Assembly: GCA_021770095.1 (NCBI GenBank)
Contig: JAETRQ010000001.1
Location: 62,001-126,000 of the forward strand
From: Eubacteriaceae bacterium
GTDB taxonomy: Bacteria > Bacillota > Clostridia > Oscillospirales > Acutalibacteraceae
Direction: 5' to 3'
Length of the DNA: 64,000 bases
Shown: one piece after another, positions 1 through 7,265 of the stretch
Numbering within the stretch: position 1 is the first letter of the stretch
How the letters are laid out: each line of letters begins with the position of its first letter
Position numbers and translations under genes: made by a program
The notes under the pieces: model-generated
Databases searched by the model: none
Seen by the model: the letters and a program-made list of their open reading frames with translations, nothing else
Told to the model about the DNA's origin: nothing

Positions 1-744
1 AATAAGTGCAACATCACCGCTGCCCTTATAATTGTCATTTGAAAATACAACTTCATCAAGATATTTTTGACATTCATCAATACCTGTCAGTTCTTCACTG
101 TCAAAATCAATAAAGTTCATCGCATTATTCAGTTCACGATTAAGGAATGCACGATAATCTTCATCAAAAGAATCACTCTTTGCAATATCAAGCAGAAGTT
201 CAAAATCCCATACTAAGTCCTGAACCTTATGATTAACAGTACATATATAAGCACCTTCAAATATCTGACGGCAGCCTCGAACCGAAAGGGATTCAGGATT
301 ACGCTCATCGTCAGGTTTGGAGCGATTATACCCCATCATTTCAAAATGAAGTGTCTTTGCAGCATCAACATAAGGTGAAATGAGCATTCTCTCCCTGTTA
401 GGATCAACACCGCCGATATATTTACCGTTCACTTTAACACAAATTTCTGCCGCTGTTTTGAGAGAAAACCAGAGTTCCCTGCCCTGCAGTTCGTCAGGAA
501 TATTGACATCAGCCTTGATAAATGCAGTTCCGTCAGGAGTGAAATACATATCACCTTTATTCAAAGGTCTGTAATCATCGGAATAATATTCAAACTCCAT
601 TTCCGAAATCTGACGGGCATCACGGATAAGAAGATTTTCAATTTCCCACTTCGTGTCATAAATATGTCTTTTCAGCCAGCCAAACCTCAAATCAGTCCAT
701 TCTTCGGGGCGCATGGAACGCCTGATAACTTTAACATGTGCCAT
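1..744 (-). CDS. alpha-mannosidase (GH38 family), N-terminal part only
   Basis: This reading frame is open from an ATG at 744 to the window edge, giving 248 codons; the rest of the gene lies outside. The start has a good ribosome-binding site (GGGGAAGG). The visible protein matches the N-terminal beta-sandwich region of bacterial/Ams1-like alpha-mannosidases: a typical W-x-I-x-N-L-L-I segment, a glycine-proline-rich YFTPDGTAFIKADVNIP stretch near residue 75, and KVNGKYIGGVDPNRE near residue 110, where these enzymes have a carbohydrate-binding-like fold. The catalytic GH38 domain is not visible, so activity cannot be judged. These enzymes remove alpha-linked mannose from glycans, usually in the cytoplasm. 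It lies 15 bases after a NifU-like gene and is probably co-transcribed with it. Confidence 0.8.
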   Translation of the reverse strand, partial: MAHVKVIRRSMRPEEWTDLRFGWLKRHIYDTKWEIENLLIRDARQISEMEFEYYSDDYRPLNKGDMYFTPDGTAFIKADVNIPDELQGRELWFSLKTAAEICVKVNGKYIGGVDPNRERMLISPYVDAAKTLHFEMMGYNRSKPDDERNPESLSVRGCRQIFEGAYICTVNHKVQDLVWDFELLLDIAKSDSFDEDYRAFLNRELNNAMNFIDFDSEELTGIDECQKYLDEVVFSNDNYKGSGDVALI

Positions 745-759
745 AAATTATCCTTCCCC

Positions 760-1002
760 TTACATATCCTGAAAATATGGTTTTTTGCGTATTGGATTAA
801 CCTTAACCGTTTTGTTCAAATCTTTTTTAATCTGTTCTTCAATCCAGTCTGTACAGCGATTTAAAATCAGACATTTTGAACACTCGCCTCTGAATCTTAA
901 TGTGAGTATATCCTCATCCAATGAAACGAATTCCACCCAACCGCCGTCACCTTGCAGTTTTGGCTGCAAAACAGATTCAACATAGTTTTGTACTTTATTC
1001 AT
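760..1002 (-). CDS. NifU-like C-terminal domain protein
   Basis: An 80-residue stand-alone NifU C-terminal domain. It begins with the usual helix (VESVLQPKLQGDGGWVEFV), and has the CxxC pair CSKC at about residues 41-44 that in this family bridges an Fe-S cluster. Proteins of this kind act as cytosolic scaffold or carrier for Fe-S cluster assembly. Several Fe-S enzymes lie in the window (fumarase, radical SAM proteins, IspG), but no direct link can be shown. The start at 1002 has a GGAGAG ribosome-binding site. The domain normally has CxxC after a T/G-x-C, which agrees here; the W in GDGGW, where D is commoner, is a small deviation. It sits between the phosphoglucomutase and mannosidase genes, all on the minus strand. 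Confidence 0.85.
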   Translation of the reverse strand: MNKVQNYVESVLQPKLQGDGGWVEFVSLDEDILTLRFRGECSKCLILNRCTDWIEEQIKKDLNKTVKVNPIRKKPYFQDM

Positions 1003-1034
1003 ACTACTCTCCGAATTATCATTTTAATATTCAA

Positions 1035-2684
1035 TCATTGCCTAATGATACTGCTGATTTTTTCTCTTATATTTTTAAGTCTGCGCTGTGCATTGTTTTT
1101 ATCTTCATCAACAATTGAATAATAAATTTTAATTTTCGGCTCAGTGCCTGAAGGACGTATTGCCATCCACGAGCCATCATTCCATATATATTTCAGCACA
1201 TTTTCTTTTGGCAAATCACGGATACCTGTACTGAAATCAACTACTTCCTCAATACCGTCAAATAAGTCTTTGCCTGTATTTCTGAAATAAGTCATAAGGT
1301 TCTGTATTTTTTCTGCACCGTCTTTGCCTTTCAAAACAAAAGAGTCAAGATAATCAAGATAATATCCATATTCATCATAAATTTCATTCAGTCCGTCAAC
1401 AAGTGTTTTGCCCTGATTTTTGTACCAAGCAGCCATCTGACAGATAAGCATGGATGAAACAACTGCATCTTTATCTCTTGCGTGGGTACCGACAAGATAA
1501 CCATATGACTCCTCATAACCAATAACAAATTCCTGCTCATTGGTTGACTCATATTTATTAATTTTGTCACCTATGTATTTGAAGCCCGTAAGTGTTTCCT
1601 CAATAATCAGACCAAACTTTCTTGCAATATTTGCACCGAGTTCAGAGGTAACAATTGTTTTCACCAAAGTTGATTTTGGATTGAGCGTATTCTTTTTCAT
1701 AGTCAGAACAAATTTAACAAGCAATGCACCAGTCTGATTACCTGTCAGGAGTTTATAATCCAAACCGTCTTTCACGGCAATTCCGACTCTGTCACAATCA
1801 GGGTCTGTGCCGAGAACTAAGTCCGCGTCAATCTCCCTTGCTTTATCAATTGCAATGGTGAGCGCATCTTTTTCTTCAGGATTTGGAGAACGAACAGTTG
1901 AAAAATTGCCGTCAGGTAATTCCTGTTCCTTAACAACAGTAACATTGAAGTCAGCAAGCATTCTTCTGACAGGAATGTTACCTGTGCCGTGCAACGGTGT
2001 ATAAACAATTTTCAAATCGCTTTTTTCTTCATAAAGTGATTGCTTCTTTACCTCATTCAGATAAGCAGTAAGTTCTGTTTCATCAACACCAATAATCATA
2101 CCGTTCTTAATATACTCATCAACAGACAAAACGCCATCATAGATTGTAAAATAATCTTCAATTTCGTTGATAAATGAAATGGCATTTTTTGCATCCTCTG
2201 TACAGAACTGACAGCCCTTATCATCATAAACTTTATAGCCGTTATACTCTTTTGGATTATGTGATGCAGTGATCATAACACCTGCTGTACATCCGAGATA
2301 ACGAGTTGTAAAAGACAATACAGGAACAGGAACTATATTTTCATAAATATAAACTCTGATACCCTGAGAAGCAAAAATTTTCGCAGCATTTTCGGCAAAA
2401 AACTGAGAATTATTGCGTGTATCATAAGCAATTGTCACAGAAATATTGCCTGTATTTTTGCTTTTTAGGTATCCGGCAAGACCAAGTGTTGCTTTGCCGA
2501 CAGTATATTCATTCATCCTGTTTGTGCCTGCACCCATAATACCGCGAAGTCCGCCTGTACCAAAAGCAAGATCTTTATAAAATCTATCTTCAATTTCTTT
2601 TTCATCATATAATGCTGCAAGCTCTTTTTTTGCTGCATCATCGGCAAATGCAAGCCATTGGTTATATTTTTCTTTATATGTCAT
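1035..2684 (-). CDS. pgcA: phospho-sugar mutase (alpha-phosphoglucomutase/phosphomannomutase)
   Basis: A 549-residue protein of the alpha-D-phosphohexomutase family that interconverts glucose 1-phosphate and glucose 6-phosphate (and possibly mannose phosphates). All four family motifs are visible in order: the phosphoserine loop TASHNP at about residue 138, the metal-binding loop DPDCDR near 297, the sugar-binding loop GYEESYGY near 393, and the phosphate-binding RPSGTEPK near 515. Length is close to the Bacillus PgcA type (about 580). The enzyme acts in the cytoplasm, feeding glycogen, cell wall and UDP-glucose synthesis. It follows the RNA methyltransferase gene by 23 bases. The exact sugar preference cannot be read from the sequence. 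Confidence 0.92.
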   Translation of the reverse strand: MTYKEKYNQWLAFADDAAKKELAALYDEKEIEDRFYKDLAFGTGGLRGIMGAGTNRMNEYTVGKATLGLAGYLKSKNTGNISVTIAYDTRNNSQFFAENAAKIFASQGIRVYIYENIVPVPVLSFTTRYLGCTAGVMITASHNPKEYNGYKVYDDKGCQFCTEDAKNAISFINEIEDYFTIYDGVLSVDEYIKNGMIIGVDETELTAYLNEVKKQSLYEEKSDLKIVYTPLHGTGNIPVRRMLADFNVTVVKEQELPDGNFSTVRSPNPEEKDALTIAIDKAREIDADLVLGTDPDCDRVGIAVKDGLDYKLLTGNQTGALLVKFVLTMKKNTLNPKSTLVKTIVTSELGANIARKFGLIIEETLTGFKYIGDKINKYESTNEQEFVIGYEESYGYLVGTHARDKDAVVSSMLICQMAAWYKNQGKTLVDGLNEIYDEYGYYLDYLDSFVLKGKDGAEKIQNLMTYFRNTGKDLFDGIEEVVDFSTGIRDLPKENVLKYIWNDGSWMAIRPSGTEPKIKIYYSIVDEDKNNAQRRLKNIREKISSIIRQ

Positions 2685-2707
2685 AATTCACTTCTCCGAA
2701 TTCATAA

Positions 2708-3823
2708 TTATTTGAAGTACATATAGTATTGGCACTTAATCATTCCGTTATAAAGTTTGCGGCGTTTATCAGCCTTTTTGCCGAATACTTTTTCAAATTC
2801 TTCATCAGGTGAAATAACGCCGTAAGACCAACCGTATTTTGACACGAACTTATCACCCATTATGCGGTAAAGCTGTTCTGCCTGTTTAATATCAAGCATC
2901 CGTTCACCGTACGGCGGATTGGTTATCAAAGTACCTTTTTCCGTTGAAGGAGAAAAATCCTTAATATCCTTTTGTTCAAGGACAAGGAATTTGTCAACTT
3001 TAATCCTTTTCGCATTATTCATAGTCAATTCAAGAGCATGAAAATCAACATCACTGCCATATGCTTTAAAATCCGTATCCGTCTTAATCATATCATGACT
3101 GCGTGCACGTTCTTCTTTCCATGCTTTTTCAGGAATAAAGCCCCAGCGGTCACACTCAAAATTACGGTTAATTCCCGGGGCAATATTATTTGCCATCATT
3201 GCACCTTCAATCAGAATTGTGCCGCTGCCGCAGAACGGATCATACAAAGTGTGATAATGTCTTAATTTGGATAAACAGCAAAGTGCTGCTGCAAGTGTTT
3301 CTCTGATTGGAGCATCGTTCGCTTCAGGTCTGTAACCGCGTTTATGGAGACCTCTGCCGCTTGTGTCAAGCATAACCGTAACTTCATCTTTCATGATAGA
3401 AAACTGAATTTGGTGAACAGGACCACTTTCTTCAAACCAAGAGATATTATAATCTTCTTTAAGCGACTCAACTACTGCCTTTTTAATAATTTTCTGACAA
3501 TCAGGAACAGAATGCAATGCTGAATTAATACTGTAACCCTTAACAGGAAAAGTATCAGCAGAACCGATAAATTCTGACCAAGGCAATGTTTTTACACCCT
3601 GAAACAGTTCTTCAAAAGTAACTGCTTTGAAAGTATCAAGAACAATAAGAATACGTTCTGAATATCTGCTGCAGATATTTGCGCGACATAAAATATTTTC
3701 ATCGCCTTCAAAAAAGACTCTTCCATTTTGTGCACTGACATTTTGTGCATCCATAAATTTTAATTCATCCGCAACCAAACCCTCAAGGCCGAGCAGGCAT
3801 GGTGCAACCATTTTTAAATACAT
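2708..3823 (-). CDS. THUMP-domain class I SAM-dependent RNA methyltransferase (RlmL/YpsC family)
   Basis: A 371-residue protein with an N-terminal ferredoxin-like/THUMP region (roughly residues 45-155) for RNA binding and a C-terminal UPF0020-type methyltransferase domain. The SAM-binding loop is DPFCGSGTILIEGA near residue 195 and the catalytic N6/N2-guanine-type motif is NPPYGERM near 305. Relatives include Bacillus YpsC and the N-terminal half of E. coli RlmL, which make N2-methylguanosine in 23S rRNA. The modified base here is inferred from family only. The gene lies 12 bases after the fumarase alpha gene and 23 before pgcA, so it is probably part of the same transcript, although the functions are unrelated. 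Confidence 0.88.
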   Translation of the reverse strand: MYLKMVAPCLLGLEGLVADELKFMDAQNVSAQNGRVFFEGDENILCRANICSRYSERILIVLDTFKAVTFEELFQGVKTLPWSEFIGSADTFPVKGYSINSALHSVPDCQKIIKKAVVESLKEDYNISWFEESGPVHQIQFSIMKDEVTVMLDTSGRGLHKRGYRPEANDAPIRETLAAALCCLSKLRHYHTLYDPFCGSGTILIEGAMMANNIAPGINRNFECDRWGFIPEKAWKEERARSHDMIKTDTDFKAYGSDVDFHALELTMNNAKRIKVDKFLVLEQKDIKDFSPSTEKGTLITNPPYGERMLDIKQAEQLYRIMGDKFVSKYGWSYGVISPDEEFEKVFGKKADKRRKLYNGMIKCQYYMYFK

Positions 3824-3835
3824 AAGTAATTTCCT

Positions 3836-4681
3836 TTAAATCATTTTGCTTGCATGTCTGGTTACATGGCAGCCGACATTAACTGCAACAGGCAGACCTG
3901 CAATATGGGTTGGATAGGTTTCAATATTCACGCACAGTGCCGTTGTTTTTCCGCCAAAGCCCTGAGGACCTATATCAAGACTATTGATTTTATCAAGAAT
4001 TTCAATTTCCATATCTTTATAAAAATCATCCTGATTTCTTACAGACACACTTCTGCACAATGCCTTTTTGGCAAGGAGTGCACTGTATTCAAAATCACCG
4101 CCGATACCCACACCGATAACTACCGGAGGGCATGGATTTGAACCTGCTGTTTTCACAACATCAACAATATAATCAATAATGTCATCACGTGTTGCTGAAG
4201 GTGTAAACATCTTAAGTCTGCTCATATTTTCACTGCCAAAACCTTTGGGTGCAGCAGTGATTTTTATCTTATCACCGCTGACAATTCGGGTATGGATAAT
4301 GGCAGGAGTATTATCATTTGTATTCACTCTTGATTTAAACGGATCAGCAACAACAGACTTTCTGAGCAATCCGTCAGTGTATCCCTGACTGACACCTGCA
4401 TTAACGGCATCTTCAAACAAAGCACCTTTTATATGAACATCTTGTCCGATTTCAGCAAAAATCACAGCCATTCCTGTATCCTGACATATTGGAATATCAA
4501 GTTCTTTGGCAGCATCTATATTTGCCTGCAAATCAGATAAAACCGACTTTGCGGTTTCATTATTTTCACATTCACGGGAACATTGAATACAATCAACAAG
4601 ATCATCGGGCAAAATCTTGTTTGCTTTGATTACCAGTTCCTTAACTGTCTGCGTAATTAAATTTGCATCTATCTCTCTCAT
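3836..4681 (-). CDS. class I fumarate hydratase, alpha subunit
   Basis: A 281-residue Fe-S hydro-lyase alpha subunit of the FumA-N/TtdA family, which with a beta subunit interconverts fumarate and malate. The three cysteines expected to hold the 4Fe-4S cluster are visible in ICQDTG (about residue 66), NPCPP (about 188) and VGCHVTRHA (about 272). Tartrate dehydratase alpha subunits are close relatives, so the substrate is not certain. The gene for the beta subunit is usually next to this one; here it is replaced by an RNA methyltransferase gene, and no beta subunit is found in the window. The start is only about 20 bases after the divIC terminator, leaving no room for a normal promoter. Confidence 0.9.
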   Translation of the reverse strand: MREIDANLITQTVKELVIKANKILPDDLVDCIQCSRECENNETAKSVLSDLQANIDAAKELDIPICQDTGMAVIFAEIGQDVHIKGALFEDAVNAGVSQGYTDGLLRKSVVADPFKSRVNTNDNTPAIIHTRIVSGDKIKITAAPKGFGSENMSRLKMFTPSATRDDIIDYIVDVVKTAGSNPCPPVVIGVGIGGDFEYSALLAKKALCRSVSVRNQDDFYKDMEIEILDKINSLDIGPQGFGGKTTALCVNIETYPTHIAGLPVAVNVGCHVTRHASKMI

Positions 4682-4700
4682 AATTATACCTCATATCATT

Positions 4701-4727
4701 AAAAAAGACCGAGAAAACTCGGTCTTT
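4701..4727 (-). terminator. intrinsic terminator after divIC
   Basis: On the minus strand a 10-bp perfect stem (AAAGACCGAG, loop TTTT, CTCGGTCTTT) is followed by more T residues. It starts 3 bases after the divIC stop codon and ends about 20 bases before the start of the fumarase alpha gene. Confidence 0.9.
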
Positions 4728-4729
4728 AA

Positions 4730-5059
4730 TTATTCACTGGCTGAAATATCGTAAAAGACAATTTCATCGCTCTTAACATAACCCTTTTCACGGGCTTTTT
4801 GTTCAATATAATCATCTTTATCCTCGTTATCAAGAACAGCCTGAAGTTGCGCATTGGTCTGAACCTGTTCTTCGTACTTAACAGCAAGTTCTTCTTTCTG
4901 TCTTTCCATAAGACTTATGTCGGCATTCTGATTAACAACTGTCACACCGAAAAAGATAAAAGCCGCAACAAGAAGAATTGTCACAATAATAGCCGGAATA
5001 TTTTTTTTACTTGAAAGGAAGGACTTAAATGACTTCTTCGATGTCATTTTCGCTGCCAT
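4730..5059 (-). CDS. divIC: septum formation initiator, DivIC/FtsB family
   Basis: A 109-residue bitopic membrane protein: a basic cytoplasmic N-terminus, one hydrophobic segment (IPAIIVTILLVAAFIFFGV, about residues 21-39), then a coiled-coil region with a heptad pattern (about 48-75) and a short extracytoplasmic tail. This is the architecture of DivIC/FtsB, which joins FtsL and DivIB/FtsQ at the division septum. The ATG at 5059 is preferred because AAAGGTGA lies 6 bases upstream; a GTG 9 bases earlier would use the same site. It overlaps the end of yabQ, and the order yabP-yabQ-divIC is conserved in spore formers. The gene is followed directly by a strong terminator. Confidence 0.88.
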   Translation of the reverse strand: MAAKMTSKKSFKSFLSSKKNIPAIIVTILLVAAFIFFGVTVVNQNADISLMERQKEELAVKYEEQVQTNAQLQAVLDNEDKDDYIEQKAREKGYVKSDEIVFYDISASE

Positions 5060-5471
5060 TGTTATCACCTTTGCCTTTGAATTTGAAAATCCTCTTCATT
5101 CGTTCTGTAATATTATAATATATATTATATATTGATTGCAACACTTTTTTAAAACTTTTTAGCACTTTTTTTACCTTTTTGCGGCAAAATTTCATCTTTT
5201 TTGCAATTTTCATTTCCAGCGGTTTTGTCACATATCCAAGTGTAAAAATATAAAGAACAAAACCGATAAAAATCAGAACAATATAAATAGCTCGTATTGA
5301 ACCATTATTAAAAATCAGCAAATAACAAAAAGCAACAATTGAAGTTAACATCCAAAAGATAAAATCAAAAAAGAACTTATCATTTATCGTCAATCGAAAC
5401 AATCTGAAAACATCATAAACAAACCCGAGAGCCAGACCGAGCAACACAGCATAAAAATAGGACTCAGCCAC
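5025..5471 (-). CDS. yabQ: spore cortex biosynthesis protein YabQ
   Basis: A 148-residue membrane protein with about three hydrophobic segments in its first 90 residues and a very basic C-terminal tail rich in Lys and Arg. The AVLLGLALGFVYDVFRLFR motif near the N-terminus and the later YVTKPLEM are typical of YabQ, which is placed in the forespore outer membrane and is needed for spore cortex formation in Bacillus. A GTG at 5471 is chosen as start because AAAGG lies 7 bases upstream and because the overlap with yabP becomes only 8 bases; an ATG at 5522 is also in frame. The 3' end overlaps divIC by about 35 bases, pointing to translational coupling. Confidence 0.85.
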   Translation of the reverse strand: MAESYFYAVLLGLALGFVYDVFRLFRLTINDKFFFDFIFWMLTSIVAFCYLLIFNNGSIRAIYIVLIFIGFVLYIFTLGYVTKPLEMKIAKKMKFCRKKVKKVLKSFKKVLQSIYNIYYNITERMKRIFKFKGKGDNNGSENDIEEVI

Positions 5472-5730
5472 CAAACAGCCTTTTAATAAGTGATGATTGG
5501 GTGAGTTTTTCATTATATGCAAGTGAAGATATTTTCCCTGTTACTGTCAATATTTTTGAATCAACACTTAACTCCTCAATATGCAGAAGTTCACCTTTAA
5601 TAATCAGTTCGCCTGTATCACAGATTGCGATAATTTCCTGTTCATTAAAAGCATCAACATCATTAATCCCACTGATGGATAAATGTTCTCTGTTCGTTAA
5701 AGTAAGAATATGCTGTGTTTCATTTTCCAT
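5464..5730 (-). CDS. yabP: sporulation protein YabP
   Basis: An 88-residue protein of the YabP/YqfC family. The LTNREHLSISGINDVDAFNEQEI segment (residues about 12-33) and the G-x-L-x-I-x-x-L pattern that follows are typical. In Bacillus it is a mother-cell sporulation protein of unknown biochemical role, produced under SigE control and encoded with yabQ. Its ribosome-binding site AGGTGAT lies inside the 3' arm of a perfect 8-bp hairpin that is followed by six T residues (see the separate entry), so its expression may be restricted. The C-terminus overlaps yabQ by 8 bases. Confidence 0.9.
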   Translation of the reverse strand: MENETQHILTLTNREHLSISGINDVDAFNEQEIIAICDTGELIIKGELLHIEELSVDSKILTVTGKISSLAYNEKLTQSSLIKRLFGG

Positions 5731-5762
5731 AAAAAATCACCTGCTTAATACTATGCAGGTGA
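5731..5762 (-). terminator. terminator-like hairpin covering the yabP ribosome-binding site
   Basis: On the minus strand TCACCTGC (5762-5755), a 10-base loop and GCAGGTGA (5744-5737) form a perfect 8-bp stem, followed at once by T6 and then the yabP ATG. The 3' arm contains the AGGTGA ribosome-binding site. It can therefore act as a terminator after rqcP, as a block to yabP translation, or both. Confidence 0.75.
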
Positions 5763-5774
5763 AAAGTATATTAT

Positions 5775-6014
5775 TTATACGATTTCATACATTTTTAAAG
5801 CATCTTCTTTCAGTGCATGCTCTGTTACAACAAGAACTCTGTATTTTTTCTCATTTGTACCGAGTGTAATTTTTATTTCATCACCGACTTTAACATCATA
5901 AGACGCTCTTGCGATTTTACCGTTAACTTCAACCTTGCCCGAATCACACGCTTCATTGGCAATCGTTCTTCTTTTTATAATTCTGGATACTTTTAAATAT
6001 TTATCTAATCTCAT
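5775..6014 (-). CDS. rqcP: S4-domain RNA-binding protein RqcP (YabO/Hsp15-like)
   Basis: A 79-residue S4 RNA-binding domain protein. MRLDKYLKVSRIIKRRTIANEACDSG is the standard S4 helix pair, and GKIARASYDVKVGDEI gives the following loop and strand. Its position before yabP-yabQ-divIC matches Bacillus yabO, now called RqcP, which works with RqcH on stalled 50S subunits during alanine tailing of incomplete peptides. The start ATG at 6014 has AGGTG 4 bases upstream, just behind the terminator of the HU gene. Its function is inferred from family and context. Confidence 0.88.
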   Translation of the reverse strand: MRLDKYLKVSRIIKRRTIANEACDSGKVEVNGKIARASYDVKVGDEIKITLGTNEKKYRVLVVTEHALKEDALKMYEIV

Positions 6015-6029
6015 AACACACCTATAAAA

Positions 6030-6059
6030 TATAAATTAAGGCACCGAAAAACGGTGCCT
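6030..6059 (-). terminator. intrinsic terminator after the HU gene
   Basis: On the minus strand AGGCACCG, a T5 loop and CGGTGCCT form an 8-bp GC-rich stem followed by a T-rich run (TTAATTTATATTTT). It lies 15 bases after the HU stop codon and only about 16 bases before the rqcP start, so rqcP and the genes after it seem to depend on readthrough or on a promoter inside this segment. Confidence 0.8.
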
Positions 6060-6074
6060 CAAAATAAGCTTATC

Positions 6075-6347
6075 TTATTTTACAGCATCTTTAAGTGCTG
6101 CACCAGCCTTGAATGCAGGAACCTTTGTTGCAGGGATTGACATAGGAGCCTTAGTAAGAGGGTTGATACCAGTGCGTGCTGAACGCTCTTTAACTGAGAA
6201 TGTACCAAAACCAACAAGTGCTACTTTGTCACCATCAGCAAGTGCGCCCTTGATAGCATCAAGTACTGCTGTAACTGCTGCATCTGCATCTTTTTTTGAG
6301 AGTTCTGCTTTTGCAGCAACTGCTGCTACGAGATCTGTTTTGTTCAT
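6075..6347 (-). CDS. hup: HU-family nucleoid DNA-binding protein
   Basis: A 90-residue histone-like protein that bends and compacts DNA as a dimer. The start ATG at 6347 is set by a strong ribosome-binding site (CGGAGG, 7-8 bases upstream); an upstream in-frame extension would run back into mazG. The N-terminal helices ([21 protein letters not shown]) and the [17 protein letters not shown] core before the DNA-binding arm are classic HU features. It is placed between mazG and rqcP, as in several Clostridia, and has its own terminator. Codon use looks biased, with many repeated alanine codons, consistent with a highly expressed gene. Confidence 0.95.
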   Translation of the reverse strand: MNKTDLVAAVAAKAELSKKDADAAVTAVLDAIKGALADGDKVALVGFGTFSVKERSARTGINPLTKAPMSIPATKVPAFKAGAALKDAVK

Positions 6348-6366
6348 ATAAATTTTCCTCCGTTTT

Positions 6367-7179
6367 TTACTGATTATCCAGTAATAATTCTTTCGCTTTG
6401 TTCCATAACAAATCAAGTTCATCAATTGAAGTATCTTTCATTGATATTCCTTTTTCGTCAGCAAGATGTTCAACAACTTCAAATCTTTTAACAAACTTAT
6501 CTGTCGCTTTGGTTAACGCTTCTTCACTGTCAACTTTCAAAAACCTTGCAACATTGACAACAGAAAAAAGTAAATCACCAAATTCGTCTTCAACTTCAGT
6601 CTTATCATTATGTTCCATAGCGGTTAACAACTCGTTAATCTCTTCTTTAACCTTATCAAATGCACCAGTTATATTATCCCAATCAAAGCCGGCTTTAGCC
6701 GCTTTTCCCTGAATTTTCTGTGCACGCATAAGAGCAGGAAGTTCCATTGGTACGCTGCGCATGGATTGAGTCTGCGTTTTCACACCCTTAATCTGCTGCT
6801 TAACTGCGTCCCAATTCGAAAGTGCTTCGTCAGCATCAACTGCACTGACATTACCGAACACATGCGGGTGACGAACAACAAGTTTTTGGCAAATATCATT
6901 ACAGACATCGTCAAAATTAAAATTGCCTTTTTCACGTTCCATTTCACTGTGCATTGCAATCTGAAGAAGAACATCACCGAGTTCCTCTCGGAGACCTTCA
7001 ATGCTCTCTTTATTAATTGCCTCGATTACTTCGTAGGTTTCTTCAATAAGATTTTTCTTAATTGATTCATGATTCTGTGCTCTGTCCCACTTGCAACCAT
7101 CCGGTGCTCTGAGTAATGTAACAAGAGAAATTAAATCATCAATAGTATATCTATCTTTAAATTCAAAATCAATTGCCAC
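6367..7179 (-). CDS. mazG: nucleoside triphosphate pyrophosphohydrolase MazG
   Basis: About 270 residues with two MazG all-alpha domains. The N-terminal one has [25 protein letters not shown] and the EExxE-type metal site in [10 protein letters not shown] and EELGDVLLQ; the second repeats this in [15 protein letters not shown] and [16 protein letters not shown]. MazG hydrolyses NTPs and dNTPs to monophosphates and can clear aberrant nucleotides. Position between the YabM-like flippase gene and HU/rqcP corresponds to Bacillus yabN. Two GTG codons (7191 and 7179) can start the frame; the second has GTGGGTG upstream and is chosen with caution. A good promoter precedes it. Confidence 0.92.
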   Translation of the reverse strand: MAIDFEFKDRYTIDDLISLVTLLRAPDGCKWDRAQNHESIKKNLIEETYEVIEAINKESIEGLREELGDVLLQIAMHSEMEREKGNFNFDDVCNDICQKLVVRHPHVFGNVSAVDADEALSNWDAVKQQIKGVKTQTQSMRSVPMELPALMRAQKIQGKAAKAGFDWDNITGAFDKVKEEINELLTAMEHNDKTEVEDEFGDLLFSVVNVARFLKVDSEEALTKATDKFVKRFEVVEHLADEKGISMKDTSIDELDLLWNKAKELLLDNQ

Positions 7180-7215
7180 AAAAACACCCACTTTCGATTA
7201 ACTTGTCTATTTAAA

Positions 7216-7244
7216 ATAATACAATAATATTTTAGAAATTTCAA
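7216..7244 (-). promoter_or_regulatory. sigma-A-type promoter for mazG-hup
   Basis: On the minus strand TTGAAA (-35) and TATTAT (-10) are separated by exactly 17 bases, about 40 bases before the mazG start, in the gap after the flippase gene. Confidence 0.65.
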
Positions 7245-7265
7245 GTATTACGGTAAATTTTTCTT

